8,341 nt of DNA, taken from positions 1-8,341 of the forward strand of contig JBDTQB010000193.1 of NCBI GenBank assembly GCA_039932395.1, in the 5' to 3' direction. Below, piece after piece: positions 1 through 6,451 of the stretch. This DNA is from JAGNNV01 sp039932395. Lineage in GTDB: Bacteria; Acidobacteriota; Vicinamibacteria; Fen-336; JAGNNV01. The stretch's first letter is position 1; the number at the start of each line of letters is the position of its first letter. The position numbers were made by a program, and so were the translations under genes. The notes beneath the pieces are model-generated. The model was not told the origin of the DNA, did no database searches, and worked only from the letters and a program-made list of their open reading frames with translations.

Positions 1-379
1 TCGCAGAGGTACCGCTCGGCGCCCCTCCGTTCAGGGAACGGTGCTCCGGCCTGCGCTCGGATGGTGGAACGCGCCCACAGCGCATTAAGCTGCTCGGCCT
101 AGCATCGTCGCTGTCGATCCATCACGCCATCGAGGGGTTATTCGTTCGCTCGGCGGTCCCTGAGCGGCAGTCAGCACGCATCGTTTCGGCCCCTGAGCCA
201 GTAGTCCCTAGACGTCGTCGTTGCGTGCCCTGAGCCAGCAGTCCGTATGCGTCGTCGTTGTCGAAGGGCCGAAGGGTCGAGTGCTCAAAGTTCTCCAATG
301 GGCCTCGTCTACGGCCTCAACGTGAACGATTTCGCAGAGGTTGTTTCCGTCGCCGATCCCAGGTGCAAAAACTCGGACC
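1..379. other. non-coding or eroded stretch upstream of the Rhs remnant
   Basis: I see no convincing gene here. Reading frames that cross it (for example from 247) give Arg-rich, low-complexity translations with no family resemblance until Rhs-like residues appear near 380. Apart from the ccctgagc repeats and a short tandem cgaaggg duplication at 262-277, it shows no RNA gene or strong promoter. It may be an eroded 5' part of the Rhs gene or an intergenic junction of the island. Confidence 0.4.
158..260. repeat. three degenerate direct repeats starting with ccctgagc
   Basis: Three similar units start at 158, 191 and 228. Units two and three (191-223 and 228-260) agree at 29 of 33 positions when aligned by eye. 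Unit one (158-188) aligns to unit three with one gap and more mismatches. Each opens with ccctgagc, continues with an agtc core and ends with a tcgtcgttg-like stretch. The last unit runs into tcgaaggg, so ccctgagc and cgaaggg face each other as in the short palindromic intergenic elements common in many environmental bacteria. The spacing (33 and 37 bases) is irregular and the copies are not identical, so this is not a CRISPR array. They lie just upstream of the Rhs remnant. Confidence 0.6.
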
Positions 380-1017
380 ATGGCCTATGTGACGGAGACG
401 GGCGACCTCCTTTCCGTCACTCCTCCCGTCGGCGGCTCCGTGACGATGGAGCGCGACGCCGGCGCCGCGCCGACTGTGGACGCGCTGAATCGAAGCACCC
501 GTACGATCTACACAACCGGCTCGGCCGCCCAACTCAGGTCCAGGGCCCTGATGGCACGACCACAATCATCGACTACAACCAGTCCAGCCAGAGAACGGCC
601 GTCCGCGATGCATTGGGCAACGGGACGGGATATCAGTACGATCGCTATGGGCGGGTGACCACGGTGTCCGGCGTCTCCGGAACCGCGCTCTACACCTACG
701 ATCTGATGAGCAATCTGACGTCGCTCACGGATGCCAAGGGTCAGAAGACCAGCTTGGAGTACGACACGCACGATCGCGTGAAGAAGATGATTCATCCAAC
801 CGCGCTGGCCAAACGGCGAAGTTCGAATCGGTCCCTGGAACGAACGCGGTCACGGTGTCAGCCACGGATCTTTCGGGAAACGCGAGGACTGATGACTGTG
901 AGGTCGATGTGACGGGCACGGCGGCGAACTACAGTTACGACCCGGCAGGCAATCTGGTCTCGAAGACGGTTGGTGGCAAAACGTGGACTTACACTTGGAA
1001 TGCTCTCAACCAGCGCG
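380..1017 (+). pseudogene. Rhs/YD-repeat protein remnant, frameshifted
   Basis: YD-repeat (Rhs) sequence is recognisable but scattered over three frames. Frame 2 (about 380-511) gives ETGDLLSVTPPVGGSV and DALNRSTRTIY. Frame 1 (about 511-800) gives LGRPTQVQGPDGTTT, YQYDRYGRVTTVSG, YTYDLMSNLTSLTDAKGQ and LEYDTHDRVKKM. Frame 3 (about 816-1017) gives FESVPGTNAVTVSATDLSGN and YSYDPAGNLVSKT. The last segment is the inserted beta-domain motif seen in many Rhs proteins of environmental bacteria. Shifts fall near 511-514, 795-816 and 1014-1018, and the second probably includes a deletion. There is no secretion signal or N-terminal region, so this is a 5'-truncated remnant. It runs directly into the open core and tip at 970-1983. 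Sequencing error could explain single shifts but not the missing 5' half. Confidence 0.75.
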
Positions 1018-1983
1018 GTGAGCAAGGGCGGGACGCTGGAGGCGAGATTCGAATATGACCCGTTGGGCCGCAGGGTCGTCAAGGCAACGCCAACTCGAGT
1101 GACCAGTTACACCTATGACGGCTCGGGCATCCTTCGTGAACGGATTGCGGCGGATGGCACGGCGAGCGTCTCCCCGTATGTGCACGGGCCGAGCCTCGAT
1201 GAGCCGATGTCCAAGGAGGCAAACGGGACGATCACTTACTACCACGCCGACGGTTTGGGCAGCATCGTGAAGGAGACGAATGCGTCGGGCGACGTGACCA
1301 CCACGCTGCGCTATGACGCGTGGGGAAACATCGAAGCGGGAGAGCGGGATGGATTTGCGTTCACGGGTCGGGAGTGGGATCCGGAGACCGGGTTGTATTA
1401 CTACCGGGCTCGATACTACGAGCCGAAGTCGGGAAGATTCATCTCGGAGGATCCCGTACGCCTTGGTGGAGGAGTCAATTTCTATGCGTACGTGCCAAAC
1501 GCTCCTTCAAACTGGACGGACCCGCTAGGGCTAAAGGTCAACATCAACCTACTCGTCGAAGGCGAGAAACAGCCCGCGCGAGATGACCCCAACCACATGG
1601 TCAACCCTTGGCAGGTCGCACAAGACTTCGTTCCCGTGAACGGCCGCTACACGGTGGCTGGCCACGGAGAGCGCAGCTTCTATTTCAGTCCAATCGAGAA
1701 AATCCAAGGACTAACGGTTGAGGAGCTCGCAAAGCGCATTAGAAAAGATCCCGACTGGCACGGGCAGCTCATTGAGCTACTAGCACGTGAAACGGCCTCT
1801 AAGAATTCTAGCGAGGACTCATATGCTCAGCGTCTGGCAGACACGCTTCAGACCAAAGTGATTGCGTACACGACCGTTGATATCGACGATCGCCGTCGCA
1901 TGGGGATGGCCTGCGAGGCCAGTACTTCGACCCTGAGGAGCACTCTGGACGCCGTGGACAATCGGACGGGTCTCGTATCCTAA
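970..1983 (+). CDS. Rhs core with C-terminal peptidase-like toxin tip
   Basis: This is the open 3' end of an Rhs polymorphic toxin. Rhs-like sequence starts at about codon 17 (GTG at 1018), so the 970 start is only the frame limit. Residues 18-130 are YD repeats. Residues 131-188 are the conserved Rhs core (FTGREWDPETGLYYYRARYY, SGRFISEDP, NFYAYVPNAP) ending at DPLGL, the usual junction with the variable tip. The tip (189-337) has VAGHG (His232), a ltveELakrIrkDP helix, GQLIELLARET (Arg273) and SYAQRLADTL.TKVIAY. This order matches clan CD-like cysteine peptidase tips of polymorphic toxins, where His-Gly and Ala-Cys form the dyad, but here Cys is replaced by Arg (CGT at 1786-1788). The tail after residue 306 looks out of frame. 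Delivery and target cannot be told. The upstream half is broken, so this is probably an orphan module. Confidence 0.72.
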   Translation: MVAKRGLTLGMLSTSAVSKGGTLEARFEYDPLGRRVVKATPTRVTSYTYDGSGILRERIAADGTASVSPYVHGPSLDEPMSKEANGTITYYHADGLGSIVKETNASGDVTTTLRYDAWGNIEAGERDGFAFTGREWDPETGLYYYRARYYEPKSGRFISEDPVRLGGGVNFYAYVPNAPSNWTDPLGLKVNINLLVEGEKQPARDDPNHMVNPWQVAQDFVPVNGRYTVAGHGERSFYFSPIEKIQGLTVEELAKRIRKDPDWHGQLIELLARETASKNSSEDSYAQRLADTLQTKVIAYTTVDIDDRRRMGMACEASTSTLRSTLDAVDNRTGLVS

Positions 1984-1996
1984 GAAATGAGAGTTC

Positions 1997-2953
1997 ATGA
2001 ACATAGTTCGACTTCTGTTTCTAATATCCTTGCCATCGCTCAACGCGTCGCAAGATGGACGGTTGGTCACTCTGCGGGAAGAGTGCGGCCCGCTAGCAAA
2101 ATCAGCCGATGCTTGTGGGCAAGGCAACGCAAAATGTTGCGGACGGGCCGCAGAAATCATCCTAAGTGCTTCTGATGCGTGCGCCTCGGGTCCCCCTGCG
2201 GCCCTGAGTCTGGCCGAGAAAGGCTGCGGACAAGGGGACGGCAAATCCTGCGCTGTTCTATCGCGGTTTAGCGTTTCAGCGTCAGGCGCGCGATTGGAGC
2301 GCCATCCGACAAGAGACCAGGTGGACGCGATTGGACTCTCAGCGTGCAACGCTGGCGATCCTGATGCATGCCTCGATCACGCAGGCCTCCTTGCTGCGCA
2401 GGCCTTGCCGGAAGCGCGGAACTTCTACGAGAAGGCAAATGAAATCTATCGCGCCTTGTGCAGCGCAGGGCGGACGGCGGCGTGTCACTTAGCGTTTTCG
2501 TACGACTTGAGCAAGGGGAGGGCAGTAGATGCAGCGCTCGACTACTTTGAAGGTGTCTGTAAGAGCGCAAGCGCTCGAACGCTCGATCTTGCCGACGCGT
2601 GTTTCGAAGGCGAGCGGAGTCGCCCACCATTGTTAACACAGACGCAGACTAGCCGAGTCGCGAAGATGTTACAGATTGGTTGCGATCTAGGTAGCGCCGC
2701 GTCCTGCGGCAGGTTGGCTAGTCGAGCATTGGAGGCTCAAGACTTGGCGAACGAATTGCGGTGGGCGACCGCCGCGTGTGAGGCAGGCGTGCCTGACTGG
2801 TGTGCCGAGGCTGCCGGTATCCAGGAGAAGAAGCGCCGGCCTGATGAAGTCGGCAGGCTCCGCAAGATAGCGGCAAAATCTGCGGCCGACCGAGAGGCAA
2901 GGCGGCGGGAATCGTGCGTCGCCCTCGACCCGTCGTCTCGGCCACCCAAGTAA
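1997..2953 (+). CDS. secreted Cys-rich Sel1-like repeat protein, putative immunity protein
   Basis: This 318-residue protein starts with a short signal-peptide-like N-terminus (MNIVRLLFLISLPSLNAS, possible cleavage near residue 18) and no lipobox. It has 18 Cys. Five pairs are spaced exactly eight apart: 77/85, 117/125, 155/163, 229/237 and 261/269, in contexts such as ACNAGDPDAC, LCSAGRTAAC and ACEAGVPDWC. Further Cys lie at 30, 40, 47, 48, 62, 188 and 202. This is the pattern of cysteine-rich Sel1-like (Hcp-type) alpha/alpha repeats, where each pair forms a disulfide in an exported solenoid. The C-terminus is Arg/Lys-rich. ATG 1997 follows the Rhs stop by 13 bases with GAGAG upstream, and overlaps an alternative-frame stop of the toxin as ATGA. 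Position directly after a toxin tip suggests an immunity role in the periplasm. That is inference, and binding or regulatory roles are equally possible. Confidence 0.65.
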   Translation: MNIVRLLFLISLPSLNASQDGRLVTLREECGPLAKSADACGQGNAKCCGRAAEIILSASDACASGPPAALSLAEKGCGQGDGKSCAVLSRFSVSASGARLERHPTRDQVDAIGLSACNAGDPDACLDHAGLLAAQALPEARNFYEKANEIYRALCSAGRTAACHLAFSYDLSKGRAVDAALDYFEGVCKSASARTLDLADACFEGERSRPPLLTQTQTSRVAKMLQIGCDLGSAASCGRLASRALEAQDLANELRWATAACEAGVPDWCAEAAGIQEKKRRPDEVGRLRKIAAKSAADREARRRESCVALDPSSRPPK

Positions 2954-2957
2954 CTCA

Positions 2958-3193
2958 ATGCCGCGCGTTAGGACGTTTCTAGTGCTTATGCTGTGCATTC
3001 CAGCCAAGGAGACCGCCTATTCCGGAACGGGATTGCGAAGCTGGCGGACGGCGAAAAAAACGACGAATGGCTTTTGAATCGAGCCATACGACTAACGCCG
3101 GAAGCCTTCCATTCGGGACGCGCCGCGCTGCGTGTTAGTCAAAAATGTGTTGCGCCGACAGAGCTATCGCGCCGCTGGGCCTGGCGCTCCTAG
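2958..3193 (+). pseudogene. small broken ORF with signal-like N-terminus
   Basis: ATG 2958 lies four bases after the Sel1-like gene's stop. It opens a 39-codon frame (stop TGA 3075-3077) beginning MPRVRTFLVLMLCIPAKE, which looks like a signal peptide. A different frame (open from 2972, stop TAG 3191-3193) encodes a more protein-like segment, IAKLADGEKNDEWLLNRAIR and LTPEAFHSGRAALRVSQKC. The two would join by one frameshift between about 2993 and 3060; a run of seven A at 3054-3060 closes that interval. I infer one former small exported protein of the toxin-immunity operon, now frameshifted and perhaps cut by the insertion sequence just downstream. No family is recognised. Both pieces could also be spurious. 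Confidence 0.3.
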
Positions 3194-3194
3194 C

Positions 3195-4540
3195 GAAAAG
3201 GTTAGTAGGCCGGAACGAGGAGCGGGAGACGGCGTTGCTGAGGATCGAGAAAGCGAACATGCAACGGCGGATCGTGTGCCCCCTCGCCCGGACTCCCGCG
3301 CGGCGCCGGAATTGCTCTCGCGGCGCGATCCACGATCGCCTCGAACACGTCAATGGGCGCGCGGCCACCGAGACCTTTGTGAGGTTTCTGGAGATAGAAC
3401 GTGAGGGCCATGGCGAGGCGCTTGTCGAGGTCGTGGATGTCCGACGGGAAAGAGATCCGATATCCGATGAGTTGTTTGAGCGTGCGCCAGAATCGTTCCA
3501 GCCGGGCGGTTGCGTAGCGATTCTCCTTGACGCATCGTCGCAAGGTCGCGCCGGCGCGATGGACCGCTTTTTTCGAAAGCCCCTTTGAATTCGACGCCCA
3601 GATCCGTGATGACGTACTTCGGCTTCTGAAACTTGGCGACGACGGTCCTGAAGAGCTTCGCCATGGCCGCGGCTCCGGGTCGTTTCGGATACGTCTTGAG
3701 GATGAGCGGGGTTCGCGTGTGCGCGTCAAAAACTCCGCCGAGCCAGAGGTCGCCGCCGTCGCCGAGGGTATGGAACGGCGAGAGATCGAGCATCCAGGTG
3801 TGGTGAACGAAGCGAGTGATCACTGGGTTGGACGGCGTGTCGGGCTGGATGTTGTCGAGCATGTCGCTGGGCGGTCGTATGAAAGCCTCGGCGCGGATGC
3901 GTTCAACGGACCGCTCGGAGATCCTCCATCCGGCGCGCGTAATCAGAGCTGCGACAGCGAATGCGCCTCGGAAGTTGGCGCAGTGCATGGTCTGAACGAG
4001 GGATCGTGTGATGTCAGCGATTCGTCGAATGGGTGCTATGGGCTTGACCAGCGAACCGACGGTTTCCGATTTCTGATCGGCTTTGCCTTCCCATTCGGAG
4101 ATCACACCGGTGGAGACCGCGAACTTTTCGGCGGTGATGATGCATTTCCATCCTGCGACGCGCCTGAGTTGAAGAATCTCGAATCGTTGATGCGGTTCGT
4201 AGTGGGGGCGATGGGCGCCCGCAATGCGCAGCCAGCGGAGTCGGAGCAGTTACGACGTGCGTTCAGCGAGAAAGGCGCGTTGCTCGGCGGCCTGGAGTTG
4301 AGCGGTCAGTTGAGCGACGTCGGAGAGGTTGTCGCGCTTCTTCCGCCGATGCCGAGCCACCGCTTTGGCGAAGAGTTCCGCGGCCATGCGCAGGGTGCGT
4401 TTGGCGATGGTTTCGGACTCTGAGTCGAGGCTTCTCTTGCGAACGAATCGGAATCCCGGGCCAATGGTGAGGCTGTCGAACATCGAGCAACGATAAGGCG
4501 CTGCTACGGGGGAATGTGCGGTCAATCAGGCCAGGAGCCG
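3195..4540 (-). mobile_element. degenerate insertion sequence, ends not resolved
   Basis: The transposase pseudogene defines an insertion sequence of roughly 1.3 kb. I compared the outer sequences on both sides by eye and found no convincing terminal inverted repeat, so the limits are approximate. An imperfect direct repeat (agcgaaaaggttagtagg at 3192-3209 and agcgaaagctcagtagg at 4543-4559) flanks it. The left copy overlaps the transposase stop codon, so it is not a clean target duplication. The element sits between the broken small ORF and the VapC remnant. Confidence 0.5.
3202..4483 (-). pseudogene. IS3/IS481-like DDE transposase, interrupted
   Basis: On the minus strand from ATG 4483 (a TTG at 4525 is an alternative) a basic N-terminal region (AKAVARHRRKKRDNL) reads into an in-frame TAA at 4250-4252. 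The same frame continues with RPHYEPHQRFEILQLRR, a helix-turn-helix segment (TAEKFAVSTGVISEW) and AGWRISERSVERI. It then gives the integrase-type catalytic core: Asp in WMLDLSP (3785-3787) and Asp in YVITDLGVEF (3602-3604). A one-base slip in the A6 run (T6 at 3568-3573 on the plus strand) moves to the frame carrying Glu in ARLERFWRTLK (3496-3498), about 35 residues after the second Asp and with Lys at +7, the DDE pattern of IS3/IS481 relatives. The C-terminus VRFLDPQQRRLPLLVP is typical and ends at TAA 3204-3202. One stop plus one frameshift make it inactive unless recoded. Confidence 0.8.
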
Positions 4541-4559
4541 CGAGCGAAAGCTCAGTAGG

Positions 4560-4935
4560 TCAAGGGAGATCGACTCCCACGACCGCGATGCGGCCGCGGA
4601 AGAATCGCTTCCATTCCGCATCCTTGGTGAGGATCGTGTCGCAGCCGGCCTCGATCGCGGTGGCGAGATGGATTGCGTCGGCTGTTCCCGCCCGCCTCGC
4701 GCGCAACAGAGTCGCCGCCTCCAGAACAGAATCGCTGAGGCTGAGACTCTCAAACGCCGAGGTTGCCGGTGCTGATGGGCTTGCAGCGAACTTCAAGACG
4801 CGTGAGCCGAGAGGTCAGTAGAGTGATGGTGGGATCGAACTGCGCGTGACGGAGCCAGACCAAGGCGGCGTTCTTGAGAACCGGCTCACCCTCAAAAGCG
4901 TAGATGATCGCGTTGGCGTCGATGTAGAGGCGCAC
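4560..4935 (-). pseudogene. PIN-domain toxin (VapC-type), frameshifted
   Basis: GTG 4935 starts MRLYIDANAIIYAFEGEPVL, a typical PIN N-terminus with Asp6 (4918-4920), then SRLTRLEVRCKP with Glu48 (4792-4794); this frame stops soon after at ISTGNLGV. The rest of the domain continues in another frame: SLSLSDSVLEAATLLRAR, TADAIHLATAIEAGCD with Asp (4677-4679) and ILTKDAEWKRF with Asp (4620-4622), ending VVGVDLP at TGA 4562-4560. All four acidic metal ligands of a PIN ribonuclease are therefore present but split by one frameshift near 4750-4790. The combined length (about 125 residues) is slightly short for the family, suggesting a small deletion there as well. The GTG overlaps the antitoxin stop as TAGTG. 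As it stands the toxin should be non-functional. Confidence 0.8.
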
Positions 4936-5165
4936 TACCGCCAGGAACTCCGTTCCTCGTCGATTTGGCGGTCGATGTCTTCCTTAGTGCGCGTGCCGGC
5001 GGGGAGGGCTTCCAGAAACGAGATCAGATCGCCGAGGGCAGATCGATCCTTGCGATCTGCGCGATAGCCGAGCACTTCCACGCGTTCAATATCGGCGGGA
5101 AGCGGTGCGTCCAGGCGGATGGCTCCGGCTTCAATATGCGCCGGGATCGTGATCGATTCAGACAT
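4935..5165 (-). CDS. antitoxin of VapBC-type toxin-antitoxin pair
   Basis: This 76-residue protein starts at ATG 5165, 10 bases after a good Shine-Dalgarno (AGGGG, plus-strand 5176-5180). A longer frame from 5207 has no such support. The N-terminus (SESITIPAHIEAGAIRLDAP then LPADIERVEVLGY) resembles the small beta-rich N-terminus of antitoxins that partner PIN toxins. The C-terminus (LEALPAGTRTKEDIDRQIDE then ERSSWR) is the charged toxin-binding tail usual in this group. It would bind and block the PIN ribonuclease and repress its own operon. Its stop TAG shares the G with the toxin's GTG, so the two were translationally coupled. It is intact although the toxin is broken. Its promoter must lie within the Rhs fragment that starts just upstream. 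Confidence 0.75.
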   Translation of the reverse strand: MSESITIPAHIEAGAIRLDAPLPADIERVEVLGYRADRKDRSALGDLISFLEALPAGTRTKEDIDRQIDEERSSWR

Positions 5166-5192
5166 GTAGGTATTTCCCCTGCAGAATCCTAC
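5166..5192 (-). promoter_or_regulatory. small inverted repeat around the antitoxin ribosome-binding site
   Basis: On the antitoxin mRNA, GTAGG (plus-strand 5192-5188) and CCTAC (5170-5166) can pair around a loop that contains the AGGGG Shine-Dalgarno, directly before ATG 5165. It could be an operator half-site pair or a leader hairpin. The stem is only five base pairs, so chance is a real possibility. Confidence 0.2.
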
Positions 5193-5207
5193 CTCTACCG
5201 GTCGCAC

Positions 5208-5402
5208 GGCAGGTCGACGGTGTCTTCCACGGATTCCCTCAATCGAACGACCACGTTCACCCGGGACAGGCTGGGCAGAGTTTCGAAGATACAGAAGCCC
5301 GACGGCAAGACCATCGAGTTCACCTATGACGCCTCCGGACGCCAGACGGAAGTGAGGGACGAAAAGGGCCGGGTCAGCCCGACCACCTACGACGCATCGA
5401 TC
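5208..5402 (+). pseudogene. second Rhs/YD-repeat fragment
   Basis: A stretch of about 195 bases encodes YD-repeat sequence in one frame: TDSLNRTTTFTRDRLGRVSK, IQKPDGKTIEFTYDASGRQT and EVRDEKGRVSPTTYDAS. It parallels residues of the first Rhs remnant (DALNRSTRTIY, LGRPTQVQGPDGTTT), so it is an internal piece of an Rhs gene, from upstream of the core. It has no start, no core and no tip: Rhs similarity begins about 40 bases past the antitoxin start and ends near 5402, shortly before the transporter's stop. It lies in the same orientation as the first remnant. The longer open frame that contains it (4965-5522) is otherwise antisense to the antitoxin and transporter and is not a gene. Confidence 0.75.
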
Positions 5403-5450
5403 GTTCAGCCCTTGAGGCCGGGCTTGCGGCGAACCGGAGGGCGGCGGGCC

Positions 5451-6359
5451 TCAGCGCTTCGGCGCCATGACTGCGAGCGCGATCCCGCCCAGAATCAACG
5501 GCGCGGCGACCAGGAGGCGTGAGGACAGCGCTTCACCGAGGATCACCACGCCCATCGCGGAAGCCATGGGCGGGACGGCGAGTTGAAGAATTGACGCTCG
5601 GGTGACGCTCAAGGAAGGCAGCGCTGCGTACCAGGCCACGTAGCCAAGCCCTGAGGTCACAGCACCCGACAGGAGCGCCAACAGCGCCCCCTTCGCCGTG
5701 ATTTGCATGGACGCCATTGCGGCCACACTGGCGATCAGGGTCATCGGAACGGTCGCGGCGAAGTTGCGCGCGTTCGCCTGAAGAGGTGGGCCAGCCTTTC
5801 GTCCGCGAATGGAGTAGAGCCCCCACGCGAATCCCGCGACCGCCATCAAGGCGATACCTGGGACACTCGGAGACTCGGTTCCCGGCCGGGTGAGCCAGGC
5901 TAGACCAGTGAGAGCAAGCACCAGCCCCAGACCTTCCTGAAGACGAAGGCCTCGCCCGGCCAGGAGACTGGAGCCGATCATGGTGATTTGAACGCAGCCG
6001 AAGATTACGAAGGCGCCCGTACCCGCGGAGATCCTCAGATAGGCGAGTGAGAAGGGGAGCGCGTACAAGAAGAGGATCAGAGCCGAGGTCGCGCGATCAC
6101 CGAGTGATGGGAGCGCTGACGTTGGGGATGTCCCGGAAGTCTTGGATGCGCCGGATGCGCGGCGCGCCAGCACGGTCAAGACCACGGCGCCCGAGATCAA
6201 GCGGATTGAGGTGAAGGTCACCGCGTCGATCAGATGCGCGCCGAGGGCCGCGCGACAGAGCAGCGAGTTCAGCGAGAACGACACCAGGGCGGCGGCGGTG
6301 AGGGCCGCGGCTCGGCCCACGCCGGGTTCGGCCCTTTGCGGCAGCGGAACCTCGTTCAT
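5451..6359 (-). CDS. DMT-superfamily (EamA) transporter
   Basis: This 302-residue integral membrane protein probably has ten transmembrane helices in two EamA repeats, as is usual for drug/metabolite transporters of this length. Hydrophobic segments lie near residues 18-38, 45-66, 92-110, 112-134, 141-156, 167-184, 200-218, 224-247, 254-275 and 280-298. A loop rich in Ser/Thr (70-90) follows helix 2. Typical second-repeat features are PGIALMAVAGFAWGLYSI, LGYVAWYAAL and VVILGEALSSRLLVAAPLIL. ATG 6359 was chosen because the 30 extra residues of the longer frame (from 6449) are hydrophilic and unlike the family; the ribosome-binding site is weak. The substrate cannot be predicted: relatives export amino acids, metabolites or drugs. 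It diverges from the chemoreceptor operon, with 92 bases between starts. Confidence 0.85.
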   Translation of the reverse strand: MNEVPLPQRAEPGVGRAAALTAAALVSFSLNSLLCRAALGAHLIDAVTFTSIRLISGAVVLTVLARRASGASKTSGTSPTSALPSLGDRATSALILFLYALPFSLAYLRISAGTGAFVIFGCVQITMIGSSLLAGRGLRLQEGLGLVLALTGLAWLTRPGTESPSVPGIALMAVAGFAWGLYSIRGRKAGPPLQANARNFAATVPMTLIASVAAMASMQITAKGALLALLSGAVTSGLGYVAWYAALPSLSVTRASILQLAVPPMASAMGVVILGEALSSRLLVAAPLILGGIALAVMAPKR

Positions 6360-6373
6360 GGGGCGGAGCCACT

Positions 6374-6379
6374 CTACAA
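6374..6379 (+). promoter_or_regulatory. possible -10 box for the chemoreceptor genes
   Basis: TACAAT, one mismatch from TATAAT, lies 73 bases before the ATG at 6452 in the divergent gap. No matching TTGACA-like -35 box is present at 16-18 bases upstream, and I found no clear sigma-54 or sigma-28 signal in the gap. Confidence 0.2.
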
Positions 6380-6451
6380 TGTGATTTCGCCCCTTCCGTT
6401 TTTGCCCCAAACCGTGTGGCAGAATCCCCCTACACAAGCGAAAGCCCAACC

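Noticed and set aside
158..260. CRISPR array
   Set aside because: Only three imperfect units, with almost no spacers between them and no cas genes.
1819..2349. Minus-strand open frame of 176 codons
   Set aside because: It covers the Rhs tip end and the start of the Sel1-like gene in antisense and shows no family features.
3527..4423. Long open frame of 298 codons on the plus strand
   Set aside because: It is antisense to the transposase, whose strand is fixed by the DDE residues, the helix-turn-helix segment and the typical C-terminus. Its translation has no recognisable domain, and long antisense frames are common in GC-rich DNA.
4541..4554. GAGC-GAAA-GCTC hairpin downstream of the VapC remnant
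   Set aside because: The stem is only four base pairs and there is no T-run on the toxin strand; too weak to call a terminator.
5413..5453. Terminator for the transporter gene
   Set aside because: TGAGGCC (5413-5419) and GGCCTCA (5447-5453) can pair and overlap the stop codon, but the loop is 27 bases and no T-run follows on the minus strand.
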